A DNA stretch of 64,000 nucleotides from CADEDH01 sp050330635. GTDB lineage: Bacteria > Actinomycetota > Acidimicrobiia > Acidimicrobiales > SZUA-35. Under the pieces are notes generated by a model. It did no database searches, was not told the DNA's origin, and was given only the letters and a program-made list of their open reading frames with translations. Below are positions 44,739 to 54,224 of the stretch, piece after piece (positions within the stretch are counted from its first letter, which is position 1; each line of letters starts with the position of its first letter). The translations under genes were made by a program, and so were the position numbers. The stretch lies in assembly GCA_050330635.1 (NCBI GenBank), contig JBHJNQ010000043.1, forward strand, positions 1 through 64,000. Direction: 5' to 3'.

Positions 44739-45289
44739 GTCGACCCAGCATCGGCGCCCGGCTGGTGATGTTGACGTATCCGCGGTGGTTTCGTCGTGAG
44801 TTCGGCGACGAGATGACGCGTTCGATGGCCGACATGCGCAGTCACGGTGGCCTGACCCGAACCGTTCTGGCGGCACGACTCGCCCGCGATGTGGTGCGCA
44901 GTGCACCTCGAATGAGATTGGAGTCTCTCGTGAACGGTCACAAGCCCCTCGCAGTCGCTGCACTCTTGTCGGTGGGCGTGTTCACCGCCGTGGTCGGCTC
45001 ACCGATGTTCGTCGTGTTGATCCTCGCCGCAGTTGCACTGTGTGCGCTGCTCGCCCGGACCGGTGATCGACCGATCGTCACCGCTCCGGCACGAACGGTT
45101 CACTGGTACCGATGGCTGATCGCCGGTGCTGCGATGTTCGCTGTCGGCCTCGTCTCGGTGACGGTCGATGGACCCGAACTGACCACGATCGGCTGGACCG
45201 TTTGGATCCTGAGCTGGGCCAGCGCCGCGGTCCTCGGCGTGTTCAGCGTCGTCCTGGCGATCAGCAACCTGCTCCGCCGTCCAGCCTGA
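44735..45289 (+). CDS. PadR-linked membrane protein
   Basis: 184 residues. N-terminal YPRWFRREFGDEMTRSMADM, a motif common to proteins paired with PadR regulators, followed by two hydrophobic pairs (LAVAALLSVGVFTAVV; MFVVLILAAVALCALLA; later ILSWASAAVLGVFSVVLAIS). Function unknown; probably the regulated partner of the PadR gene. Confidence 0.8.
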   Translation: MSRPSIGARLVMLTYPRWFRREFGDEMTRSMADMRSHGGLTRTVLAARLARDVVRSAPRMRLESLVNGHKPLAVAALLSVGVFTAVVGSPMFVVLILAAVALCALLARTGDRPIVTAPARTVHWYRWLIAGAAMFAVGLVSVTVDGPELTTIGWTVWILSWASAAVLGVFSVVLAISNLLRRPA

Positions 45290-45554
45290 ACCGCCGGCGT
45301 CCATGCCGACGGCCCTCGGTCCAGATCGACCAGTCCAGACCCGATGCTCGAAGAACGGAGAGTCATGCAGTCTCGCCGTAGTTGACGGCCGCCGACCACG
45401 CCTGACCGTCCACGTTCGTTTCGGGTGCTGTCACCCGCGAGGGCTCGCCGGTACGTCAGTCCGAGCGTGGCATTGGTACCGGTGCCCGACTATCGGGCAT
45501 TGTCATAGGACAGGAGTGGGTCACGGGCTCGAGAAGTAGGCGATCGTTCACGGC

Positions 45555-45850
45555 GTGGACGGGGGCGGGTGCGGGCCTGTGACGAGCCGTGTGATCGAGA
45601 TCGGGACAGCGCGGGCATGTCTGGGAGCGCTCGGGCTGTTCATGTTGCCCGCAGGTGTGCAGGCGGCGTTCGCTCCCCGGTCGTTCTTCGACGACTTTCC
45701 GTTCGGTCGGGGCTGGATCGCGGCCGAGGGCGGAGCGTATGACGAGCATCTCTGCGTGACGTCGGGTTGTTGTTCCTGTCCTTGATCATCGTCACGTTCT
45801 GGGCGGCATGGCGCGACGAGTTCGTGGTGCCCGAGGAACGCCCAACCACG
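45555..45850 (+). pseudogene. small conserved membrane protein, frameshifted
   Basis: VIEIGTARACLGALGLFMLP, AAFAPRSFFDDFPFGRGWIA, GGAYDEHL, then a shift near 45,755, continuing RDVGLLFLSLIIVTFWAAWR. It resembles a family of short actinobacterial membrane proteins with AFAPRSFYDDFP and YNEHLVRDVG motifs. The C-terminal helices are lost. Confidence 0.55.
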
Positions 45851-45945
45851 GGATCACTCCGGTACGACAACGTGTCGGCCAGGGGGCCGCGATCCGTGAG
45901 AGAAGCGGACCGTGGAGTTGACCACGCGGGCCTTCAGCTCGTCGA

Positions 45946-47463
45946 TCATCGCGCCTGTTTGTACTCGCCCGCCGAGTGAGCGCGAGGAGCAGGCCCTGGT
46001 TCTGTTGTCGACGGCTCGGCGCTGTCGGCAAGGCGTTGGGCGAGCTGCCTCCAGATGATCTTGTGGATCGGCAAGAGGACCCACCAGTAGGCCCGGCCGG
46101 CCACGCCGCGGGGATGGAATCGGGCCAGCTGGCGCAGCTGGGAGGAACCGGGCCCGTTGTCGGTGATGCGCCACTCGAGCCAGGCCTCACCGGGGACCTT
46201 CATCTCGGCGCGGAGGCGAAGCAACTTGGGTGGTTCGTAGGATTCGACACGGAAGAAGTCGAGGGCGTCGCCGACGCGCAGGAGTTCGGAATGGCGGCGG
46301 CCTCGGCGCATGCCGACGCCCCCGATGAGCTTGTCCAGCCAGCCGCGCAGGGTCCACAGCGGTCGCGCGACGTACCAGCCTCGTTCGCCGCCGATTCCGG
46401 AAACGGTCGCGAACAGCGCAGCGGGGTCGACGGTGGTGGTGACTTCTTGGATGTTCTGGTAGATGGTTGCGCCGGCCCACTCCGGGTCCTGGGGCATGGG
46501 CGACGCCGGCGTGCTGGTCGGCGCGCTGTCCATCCAACTGGTGCGGATCTCGAGGTCGCCGACGCGGGCGAGGGCCCGTTCGATGGCTTCGTCGAGCGTG
46601 TGTGGTTCGTAATCGATGAGGCGGCGGACGTCGCGGTCGGGGTGGACGACGACGTCGTTGATGAGGCTGTCGACGAGCGGTCGGGCCAGGCCGTACGGAA
46701 GCGGGGTCACGAGGTTGACCCAGTGCGATGACAGTCGCGGGGTGAGCAGGGGCACGGGGATGATGAGCCGTCGTCGTAGGCCGGCGATAGCGGCGTAGCG
46801 GTCCATCATGTCGCGGTAGGTCAACACGTCAGGGCCGCCGATCTCGAGAATCTGACCAGCAGTTCGAGGCTCGTCGATGACGGCAACCAGGTAGTGCAAC
46901 ACGTCGGCGATGCCGATTGGCTGACATCTGGTCTTGGTGACCCAGCGGGGGCAGATCATGACCGGCAGCACCTCGTCGAGGTGGCGAAGCATCTCGAATG
47001 ATGCGCTCCCGGAGCCGATGATGACCGCGGCCCGGAGCTCGGTGACCGGGACGGTGCCGGATGCGAGGACTTGACCGACCTCGTGGCGGCTGGCGAGGTG
47101 GGGCGAGAGCTTGTCGGGGTCCTCTTCTCCCAATCCTCCGAGATAGATGATGCGGGACAGGCCGGCACGCTCAGCTGCGTTCTTGGTGTTCTCGGCGCCG
47201 ACCCGGTCGGTGTGTTCGAAGTCGCCGGCGTGGCCCATGGCGTGCACCAGGTAGTAAACGGCTTCGATGTCGACCAACGCCTCCTCCAGTGAGCACTGGT
47301 CGAGGACGTCTGCGGCCACCACCTCGACGTCGGAACGCCAGTCGACCCCAGCGAGGCGGTCGGGGTTGCGAGCCAGGCACCGTACATCGTGGCCCGCCGT
47401 CAGAAGTTCCGGAACCAGCCGGCCGCCGACGTAGCCCGTAGCGCCGATGACCGCGACCTTCAC
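45946..47463 (-). CDS. SDR-type NAD(P)-binding protein with DUF2867 domain
   Basis: 505 residues. The N-terminal atypical SDR domain has KVAVIGATGYVGGRLVPELL, DVLDQCSLEEALVDIEAVYY, LVHAMG and QILEIGGPDVLTYRDMMDRY. The C-terminal domain (WAGATIYQNIQEVTTTVDPA; RVESYEPPKLLRLRAEMKVP; FHPRGVAGRAYWWVLLPIHK) is DUF2867. Fusions like this are usually annotated as NAD-dependent epimerases of unknown substrate. GTG start overlaps the stop of the SRPBCC gene (GTGA), implying joint expression. Confidence 0.88.
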   Translation of the reverse strand: MKVAVIGATGYVGGRLVPELLTAGHDVRCLARNPDRLAGVDWRSDVEVVAADVLDQCSLEEALVDIEAVYYLVHAMGHAGDFEHTDRVGAENTKNAAERAGLSRIIYLGGLGEEDPDKLSPHLASRHEVGQVLASGTVPVTELRAAVIIGSGSASFEMLRHLDEVLPVMICPRWVTKTRCQPIGIADVLHYLVAVIDEPRTAGQILEIGGPDVLTYRDMMDRYAAIAGLRRRLIIPVPLLTPRLSSHWVNLVTPLPYGLARPLVDSLINDVVVHPDRDVRRLIDYEPHTLDEAIERALARVGDLEIRTSWMDSAPTSTPASPMPQDPEWAGATIYQNIQEVTTTVDPAALFATVSGIGGERGWYVARPLWTLRGWLDKLIGGVGMRRGRRHSELLRVGDALDFFRVESYEPPKLLRLRAEMKVPGEAWLEWRITDNGPGSSQLRQLARFHPRGVAGRAYWWVLLPIHKIIWRQLAQRLADSAEPSTTEPGPAPRAHSAGEYKQAR

Positions 47464-47851
47464 GACGGGACCCGGTCTTGCGTTGCGATCGATTCGATTC
47501 GTCGCAGTGCCACTCGACAGACCGCCAGGTAGGGCGCAGCGGGCCACCGGACTCTGAAGCCAACCCGGCATCGGCCGGGCCCGGCGGGCCCCACGGTGTG
47601 ACTCGTTGCCCTGATACCTGCGACCTTCCAGGCCCAGGGCGCGCCGTCATCATAGTCCGTGATCTGAAACGGGATATCGAACCCGAACACGGTTGTCACC
47701 ACACCGGTCGCACCCGCTCCGAGTTGGCTCCCACCAAGTTTGGCCCGCCGAACGGTCGGCCCCAATCCGGCCAGCGATCGTGGTTGGCCATCAGCCCCCA
47801 AACCGACTCGGTCGGCGCGTCAACGTCGCCATGGACCCAGAGTGTCTTCAC
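47460..47851 (-). pseudogene. SRPBCC (polyketide-cyclase-like) protein, one-base frameshift
   Basis: GTG start: KTLWVHGDVDAPTESVWGLM, ANHDRWPDWG, then a one-base slip near 47,775 to GPTVRRAKLGGSQLGAGATG, VVTTVFGFDIPFQITDYDDG. SRPBCC proteins bind hydrophobic ligands in a helix-grip fold. Coupled to the SDR/DUF2867 gene. The slip lies in a GGGG run. Confidence 0.7.
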
Positions 47852-48298
47852 CAGATCACCGTAACCCCGTGGCTGCTTGAACAGCTGATCGACCGGTGGC
47901 AGCCCCAGTCTGAGGGTTGGGTCGTTCGGCCCAGCGCTCGTCAGGTCTGGTCGTTGGCCGAGCGTGCGGCGACCAATTCTGACCAGGCCAGCTGGCCTAC
48001 GAACCCGGCGCAGGCGCGGGTTCGGCGCCTACGACGTCCACAGGGGTTTGCGCCGCCCTGTCGCCGGATCGGCTCGGTGGGCGCGCCGGTCCGCCATGAT
48101 GAGTCAGCACGAACGGCGTGCGGTGCAACTGCGGCCATGGCTGTGTTCTCAGTGCGCAACGTTGCGGTGTCGACCGTGTCGAGGCTGTCCCGGTAGTCGT
48201 GGGAGTTGAGGGGGCGGTCCCCCGCTCGGTGCCTGCCGTCTGGTAGGCGTCGGGCGTTCGACCAAAAACTTCCGACAAGAAAGGGGGGACCACCACCC
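47852..48298. other. intergenic stretch, no gene recognised
   Basis: An open plus-strand frame exists but nothing in it looks conserved, and there is no clear promoter motif. It probably carries the promoter of the SRPBCC-SDR pair and the flank of the IS256 relic. Confidence 0.3.
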
Positions 48299-49181
48299 AT
48301 GAAGAAGAACTACCGGAAGAGGACTGCGCCTGCAGGGACCAGCGATGAGCTGGTGTTGCCGGAGGCAATGACCGTGGCCATGGCCGAGATCGGCGGAGCG
48401 GGTGCGTGAGGGCCTGTTGGCGTTGGCTGTGGCCACCGAGTTGCAGGTCATGGGAGCGATGATGGAGGAGTCGGTGACCGCGCTGGCCGGCCCGAGGGGC
48501 CGTCACCAGCCCGAACGGATGGCGGTACGTCACGGGACCGAGGCCGGCTCGGTTGTGCTTGGGGGCCGGCGGGTCCCGGTCCGGCGGCCAGGGTTCCGCA
48601 CAGCGGATGGGGTTCGGGGAGTTGCCGGTCGAGGCCTATGAGGTGTTCTCCGACACCGACCTGCCGGGTGATCTGGCGTTACAGCGGATGATGGCGAAGC
48701 TGTCGACCCGCCGCTACCAGTCCGGCCTGGAACCAGTGGGAGGTCGCCCTCGGCATCAGCATCGACGGCACCAAACACCCGCTCGGGCTGGTCGAAGGTG
48801 ACACCGAGAACGCCACCGTGGTCAAAGACCTCATGGCTGATCTCCGGGACCGGGGCCTGGACGTGACCCGACCGGTGCTGGTCGTGATCGACGGGGCCAA
48901 GGCCCTGTCGGCAGCGGTGCGAGCGGTGTTCGATCATCCGGTGATTCAGCGGTGCTAGCTCCACAAGATCTGCATTGACCGTCGAAGCCAAGCTGTCCAA
49001 GGCCATGGGAGCCACCGTGGACCGCAAGATGCGACACCACCGGCATGGACACCGACGACCTGGCGGAGTTCGAACGCCCGGTCGACCCAGGGAAGGCGCG
49101 AGTGCTGGTCGCCTCGGTCGTGACGGCGTGATCGAGGTCGGTCCTGGAGCTGTTGGAGTTTGGAAGCGATGTCGGGTCTAA
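48299..49181 (+). pseudogene. IS256-family (Mutator) transposase, degenerate
   Basis: Pieces in successive frames: VLPEAMTVAMAEIGGA; LREGLLALAVATELQVMGAM, RHQPERMAVRHGTEAGSVVL, GGRRVPVRRPG; GELPVEAYEVFSDTDLPGDL, MMAKLSTRRYQSGLEPVG; then, after a deletion, VALGISIDGTKHPLGLVEGD, DRGLDVTRPVLVVIDGAKAL, VFDHPVIQRC. The segment with the first catalytic Asp is deleted and the C-terminus is lost. AAGGGGGG precedes the ATG. Confidence 0.8.
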
Positions 49182-49314
49182 CGATGGAGTCGATGGTGCA
49201 TCGGTACCACCTGTCCGATCTGATGTGCTGGAATGGACCGGTCCGCTGCGCCGGGTTCGAGGCTTTGGGCCGCCGTCGTGCGAGAATTGACGATTGCCGA
49301 ACGTGAGGAACCCG

Positions 49315-50334
49315 ATGTCGGGAAATGCTGGTTTCAGATTCGATGACGTCGGTGTGCTCTCCGTAGTTGCATGCGAGGCACCCGAGGTCGTGACCACGAG
49401 CGATGTCGACGAGCGCCTGGCTGTCTTCTACGAGCGGGCCAAGGTGCGCCCAGGGTTATTGCGTTCGCTCGCCGGAATCCGAGAACGCAGGCAGTGGCCG
49501 GTCGGTACGTCGTTCATGAATGCGGCGGCCATGGCCGGGCGTCGGGCGATCGAGGCATCCGGGGTCGATCCGGCTCGCATCGGCCTGCTGGTCGACACCT
49601 CGGTGTGCCGGGAACGGCTCGAGCCGTCCAGTGCGGTCACCGTGCACCATAGGCTCGGATTGGCCAGCTCGTGCATGAACTACGACATCTCGAATGCGTG
49701 CCTGGGCTTCCTCAACGGCATTCACCTCGCCGGTGTCATGATCGAGTCCGGTCAGATCGACTATGCCCTGGTCGTGGACGCCGAGGGCACTCGGGAGATC
49801 TACGACAAGACGATCTCCCGCCTGCTCTCGGCCGACACCTCGGTCCACGACCTGTTCGAGAACTTCTCGTCGTTGACGTTGGGCTCGGGCGCCGCGGCCA
49901 TGGTGCTGGGGCGGCCGTCGACCAACGCCGACAGCCACAAGGTGGTGCGGGGCTTCTTCCGAGCCGCCAGCGAGCACCACGAACTGTGCGTCGGGTCGTT
50001 GGAACAGATGCGTACCGACTCCAAGGCGTTGCTCGATGCAGGAACCGATCTGGCCAAGCTCGCCTGGGACGATGCCGACAAGTCCGACTGGCTCGACATG
50101 GACCGCTACATCCTGCACCAGGTGTCCAAGGTCCACACGGCCGCCATGGTGGATGTTCTCGGGATCGATTCCAACCGGGTCCCCATGACGTTCCCGGTCT
50201 TCGGGAACATGGGCCCGGCGGCCATTCCGTTCACTCTGGCCAGCGTGGCCGACACGCTGAGCGCGGGTGATCGCGTCCTGTGCATGGGAATCGGTTCGGG
50301 ACTGAACGCGTCGGTCGTCGAACTGCTCTGGTGA
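49315..50334 (+). CDS. oleA: OleA, acyl-CoA head-to-head condensing thiolase
   Basis: 339 residues. Catalytic Cys in MNYDISNACLGFLNGIHLAG, His in DRYILHQVSKVHTAAM, Asn in PVFGNMGPAAIPFTLA, plus the OleA-type SVCRERLEPSSAVTVHHRLG loop with the Glu thought to act as base. It joins two fatty acyl-CoAs by non-decarboxylative Claisen condensation to a beta-keto acid. GAGGA lies 7 bases before the ATG. First gene of the ole operon; the stop overlaps the next start (GTGA). Upstream 130 bp after the IS256 relic must hold the promoter. Confidence 0.95.
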   Translation: MSGNAGFRFDDVGVLSVVACEAPEVVTTSDVDERLAVFYERAKVRPGLLRSLAGIRERRQWPVGTSFMNAAAMAGRRAIEASGVDPARIGLLVDTSVCRERLEPSSAVTVHHRLGLASSCMNYDISNACLGFLNGIHLAGVMIESGQIDYALVVDAEGTREIYDKTISRLLSADTSVHDLFENFSSLTLGSGAAAMVLGRPSTNADSHKVVRGFFRAASEHHELCVGSLEQMRTDSKALLDAGTDLAKLAWDDADKSDWLDMDRYILHQVSKVHTAAMVDVLGIDSNRVPMTFPVFGNMGPAAIPFTLASVADTLSAGDRVLCMGIGSGLNASVVELLW

Positions 50335-52964
50335 GCCGACCGCGCCCCAGGATCGGCGCTGCAGCCCAGTTGCCGCCTTCCTCGATCGATGGACTCGATC
50401 CCACCTGGTCTCGTCTCGTCACCGCTGCGGACCACCGTGGCGTGGACTGCACCTGGCATCTGCTCGACAATGGCGTGACCGACCCCCACCTCACGTTGTT
50501 GTGCGTGCACGGGAATCCGTCGTGGTCGTTCCTCTGGCGCCGACTGGTGGCCGAGGCCCCCGATGGCGTCCGGGTCGTCGCTGTCGATCAACTCGACATG
50601 GGCTATTCCCAACGCACGGGCGTCGTGCGGCGACTGGCCGATCGCATCGACGACCTGGTTGCCCTCACCGATCACCTGGGCATTATCGGTCCCGTGGTCA
50701 CTGTCGCCCACGACTGGGGTGGGCCCATCTCGCTTGGCTGGGCCCAACGCGTGTTCGCCTCCGAACCCGCCCGGCTCCGGGGCATCGTGCTGACCAACAC
50801 CGCGGTCCAACAGCCCGAAGGCTCGCCTGTTCCGACCCTCATTCGTTCGGCTCGCCTGCCCGGGGTGCTCCGGCGGGTCACCGTCGACACCACCCTGTTC
50901 ATTCGTGGTGCGGTCGAGATGTCGCGGCCGCGGCTGGCGCCCGAAGTCCGTCACGGCTTCCTTGCGCCCTACGCTTCGGCGCAACGCCGGGAGGCGATCG
51001 CCGATTTCGTCGAGGACATCCCGTTGGACGATGCCCATCCGTCGCACGGGGCGCTCGCCGAGGTGGCCAGCGGGCTCGACGCCTTGGCCGAGGTTCCTGC
51101 GCTACTGCTGTGGGGACCCTCCGACAAGGTCTTCTCCGATCGGTACCTCCACGATCTCGAGGGTCGGCTGCCGAAGGCCAGCGTCCACCGCTTCGTGGGT
51201 GCCAGTCATTTCGTCTCCGAGGAGGCCGATGTCGTCGGTGCGATCGTGGACTGGATCGCCACGCTGACCGACGACCTCTCGCGCTCGGATCCCGACGCTT
51301 CCGATGGGCCAGGGCGGGAACCACTGTGGGCGGCGCTCGAGCGTGCCGTCGAGGATCCGGAACGGTCGAAGCGGCCGGCTGTGGTGGAACTCTCGGGCGA
51401 GAGGATTCGGCGGATCGATTTCGGCGAGCTGGCCAGGCGGGTTCGCTCGACCGCGGCCGGGCTCGTCGAAGTGGGGGTTCGTCCGGGTGATCGAGTGGCG
51501 CTCATGATCCCCCCCGGCATCGACCTCACGGTCGTGCTCTACGCCTGCTGGCGGATGGGGGCGGTGATCGTGCTCGTCGACTCCGGGCTCGGGCCCCGCA
51601 ACATGAGTCGAGCCCTTGCGTCGTCGAATCCGGAGCATCTGATCGGCATCCCGAAGGCCATCGTGGTGGCTGCCGCCCTTCGCTGGCCGGGCCGGCGCAT
51701 CGTCGCCGGCGCGCTCCCCCCTGCTGTGCGCCGGGCCCTCCACGTCGACTACACGATCGACGACCTGATGACACTCGGTGCCGATCGGCTGTTGCCCGTC
51801 GAGCCGGCCGACGACGATCTGGCCGCAATCGCCTTCACCTCGGGATCCACCGGGCCGTCCAAGGGCGTCGTCTACCGTCACCGACAGATCCAGGCACAAC
51901 GCGACATCCTCGCCGACCTCTACGACATCACCGACCGGGATCGGCTTGTCGCCGCCTTCGCCCCGTTCGCTCTGTACGGTCCCACGCTGGGGATCACCTC
52001 GGTCGTCCCCGACATGGACGTGACCCGCCCGGGGACGCTCGACGCAGCGGCGCTGGGGGCAGCGGTGGCCGCGGTCGATGCCACGCTCGTTTTCGCGTCG
52101 CCGGCGGCACTGGTAAACGTCGTCGCCACCGATTCCGGTCTGACGGCGACCCACCGTCGGGCGCTCGCCCGTGTTCGTCTCCTCCTGTCGGCCGGCGCAC
52201 CGGTCAACCCCGATCTGCTCGGTCGGGCCTGCGCCCTGGTCCCCAATGCCGAGGCCCACACGCCCTATGGCATGACCGAGGTGCTGCCGGTGACCGATAT
52301 CTCGTTGGCCGAGCTGGTGAGCCTCGACCGTGGCGTGGGAGCCGACCGTGGCGTGTGCGTCGGCCGTCCCGGTCATGGTGTCACCGTGGCCATCAGTCGG
52401 CTCGATGCAACGGGGTCAGCGGTCGGTGCGCCCGAGCACGAGATCGACGTCATTGGTGAGATCCTGGTGTCGGCTCCTCACTGCAAGGATCACTACGATC
52501 GTCTGGCCGTGACCGAACTCCGCTCATCGACACCGGAGGGGTGGCACCGCACCGGTGATGTCGGATCGCTCGACTCCGGCGGGCGCCTCTGGGTCGGTGG
52601 TCGTTTGGAGCACCTGATCACCACGGCCACGGCTCTATGGCAACCGGTCCCGCTCGAGTTGGCGGCTGAGTCGCTCGGGACGGTTCGGCGGGCCTGTGCG
52701 GTGGGGATCGGACCCGCAGGCGCTCAGGTCATCGCCATCGCCGTCGAGCTCGACCCACCGGTCCGCCGGTCGCAGCTGGCCAATCTGGCATCGAGCGATG
52801 CGATCCGGGCGGCGATCAAGGCGTCGTGCGGTGTCGAACCGGTGATGGTGCTCGCCGTTCCGTTGCTCCCGGTGGACCGCCGACACAACTCCAAGATCGA
52901 CCGTGCCCCCGTCGCCCGCTGGGCGGCGGCCATCGCAGCCGGCGATCGCATCGGACGCCTGTGA
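50331..52964 (+). CDS. oleBC: OleB-OleC fusion: beta-lactone decarboxylase + beta-lactone synthetase
   Basis: 877 residues. Residues about 30-325 are an alpha/beta hydrolase of the haloalkane-dehalogenase type: oxyanion LCVHGNPSWSFLWRRL, nucleophile Asp in VTVAHDWGGPISLGWA, acid in WGPSDKVFSDRY, His in FVGASHFVSEEA (OleB). A short linker leads to an ANL adenylate-forming domain (OleC): P-loop IAFTSGSTGPSKGVVYRH, AHTPYGMTEVLPVTD, HRTGDVGSLDSGGRLWVGGR, and C-terminal Lys in HNSKIDRAPVARW. OleC cyclises the beta-hydroxy acid to a beta-lactone using ATP; OleB decarboxylates it to a cis-olefin. The fusion is known in some actinobacteria. GTG start overlaps oleA; stop overlaps oleD. Confidence 0.95.
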   Translation: MSRPRPRIGAAAQLPPSSIDGLDPTWSRLVTAADHRGVDCTWHLLDNGVTDPHLTLLCVHGNPSWSFLWRRLVAEAPDGVRVVAVDQLDMGYSQRTGVVRRLADRIDDLVALTDHLGIIGPVVTVAHDWGGPISLGWAQRVFASEPARLRGIVLTNTAVQQPEGSPVPTLIRSARLPGVLRRVTVDTTLFIRGAVEMSRPRLAPEVRHGFLAPYASAQRREAIADFVEDIPLDDAHPSHGALAEVASGLDALAEVPALLLWGPSDKVFSDRYLHDLEGRLPKASVHRFVGASHFVSEEADVVGAIVDWIATLTDDLSRSDPDASDGPGREPLWAALERAVEDPERSKRPAVVELSGERIRRIDFGELARRVRSTAAGLVEVGVRPGDRVALMIPPGIDLTVVLYACWRMGAVIVLVDSGLGPRNMSRALASSNPEHLIGIPKAIVVAAALRWPGRRIVAGALPPAVRRALHVDYTIDDLMTLGADRLLPVEPADDDLAAIAFTSGSTGPSKGVVYRHRQIQAQRDILADLYDITDRDRLVAAFAPFALYGPTLGITSVVPDMDVTRPGTLDAAALGAAVAAVDATLVFASPAALVNVVATDSGLTATHRRALARVRLLLSAGAPVNPDLLGRACALVPNAEAHTPYGMTEVLPVTDISLAELVSLDRGVGADRGVCVGRPGHGVTVAISRLDATGSAVGAPEHEIDVIGEILVSAPHCKDHYDRLAVTELRSSTPEGWHRTGDVGSLDSGGRLWVGGRLEHLITTATALWQPVPLELAAESLGTVRRACAVGIGPAGAQVIAIAVELDPPVRRSQLANLASSDAIRAAIKASCGVEPVMVLAVPLLPVDRRHNSKIDRAPVARWAAAIAAGDRIGRL

Positions 52965-53962
52965 GGATCCTCGTCACCGGAGGCACCAGTCTGATCGCCC
53001 GAGCCACGATCGATCGGCTCGTCGGGCGGGGTGACGTCGTCACTTCGTTCCAACGACGTCAGGGCTCGCCGGCGGTCGGGGTCACCGAACTGCTCGGCGA
53101 CATCGTCGACGGACACTCGGTGGGGCAGGCGGCGGTCGGCCACGACGCGATCGTCCACGTCGCAGCCAAGGTCGACGTCATCGGCCCGTGGAGTGACTAC
53201 CAGCGCGTGAACGTGCAGGGAACGGCCAATGTGGTGGCTGCGGCCCGTTCGAACGGCATCGGTCGGTTGGTGTACGTGTCGTCTCCGTCGGTGGCCCACG
53301 GCGGTGGCTCGCTCGTCGGTATCGGAGCCCACGCCGCCGATCCGGCGGTCACCCGCGGTCACTACGCCACCAGCAAGGCGATGGCCGAGCGGGTCGCCCT
53401 CGACGCCGTCGCGCCGGGCTTCGACGTGGTCGCCGTGAGGCCCCACCTTGTCTGGGGTCCGGGCGACACCCAACTCGTGGGCCGCATCGTCGATCGGGCC
53501 CGTAGCGGGCGTCTGGCCGTGGTCGGTTCCGGTGGCGCCCTCATCGACAGCACCTACATCGACAACGCAGCCGATGCGTTGGTCGCTGCCCTCGATCGAA
53601 CGCCGGGACTCAGCGGTCAGGCGCTGGTGGTGTCCAACGGTGAACCCCGTCCCGTCGGCGAACTGCTGGCTCGGATCGTGTCTGCTGCCGGGTTGACCAT
53701 GTCTCGGACCAAGGTGCCCAAGGCCGTCGCCTTCTTCGGTGGCATGGCGATCGAACGGATATGGGAGGTGGCCCGGCTCACCGGCGAGCCGCCGATGACG
53801 AGCTTCCTCGCCGAACAACTGAGCACGTCCCACTGGTTCGATCAACGCCACACCCGAGAGGCCCTGGGATGGTCGCCGGCGGTGGGTATCGACGAGGGCC
53901 TGAGTCGACTCGCCGATTGGTATCGCACCGAAGGGACGACCGCTGCACTCCCAGTGTTCTGA
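52961..53962 (+). CDS. oleD: OleD, NADPH-dependent 2-alkyl-3-ketoalkanoate reductase
   Basis: 333 residues, extended SDR. N-terminal RILVTGGTSLIARATIDRL carries the nucleotide motif, though the usual third Gly (GxxGxxG) is replaced (TGGTSLIA). Active site: YVSSPSV (Ser region), HYATSKAMAE (YxxxK), VVAVRPHLVWGPGD. It reduces the OleA product to the beta-hydroxy acid. GTG start overlaps the oleBC stop. Last gene of the operon; no obvious terminator hairpin precedes the IS110 scrap. Confidence 0.93.
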   Translation: MRILVTGGTSLIARATIDRLVGRGDVVTSFQRRQGSPAVGVTELLGDIVDGHSVGQAAVGHDAIVHVAAKVDVIGPWSDYQRVNVQGTANVVAAARSNGIGRLVYVSSPSVAHGGGSLVGIGAHAADPAVTRGHYATSKAMAERVALDAVAPGFDVVAVRPHLVWGPGDTQLVGRIVDRARSGRLAVVGSGGALIDSTYIDNAADALVAALDRTPGLSGQALVVSNGEPRPVGELLARIVSAAGLTMSRTKVPKAVAFFGGMAIERIWEVARLTGEPPMTSFLAEQLSTSHWFDQRHTREALGWSPAVGIDEGLSRLADWYRTEGTTAALPVF

Positions 53963-54013
53963 CCGGGAAATGTTCTGTGGTTGGCTGGGGGCGTGGTGCG
54001 GGTGGTCTGGGGT

Positions 54014-54200
54014 GCGGGGCGGAGCCCCGCTGGGGGCGTGAGGCCCCTTGAGGTTCGGGTACCGTCAGGCTGCTGGGTCGAGGGTGACTTGGTGGCCGAG
54101 GGCTTGCCACGACGTCGGACCAGGCGCCGGTAGCGGGCACCGAGAGAGGTGTCCGTTTTGGCTGCTGCGGCGGCGACCTCACCGGGGGAAGGCCCACCTC
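54014..54200 (-). mobile_element. IS110 C-terminal scrap with GC hairpin
   Basis: Near 54,066 the minus strand ends QALGHQVTLDPAA and TGA, matching the tail of the IS110 transposase at 35.9 kb; further residues are frameshifted. The hairpin GCGGGGC-GGA-GCCCCGC at 54,014-54,030 follows the stop, as in the other copy. Confidence 0.6.
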
Positions 54201-54224
54201 CCTGTCTAGGCACTCGAGCAGGGT

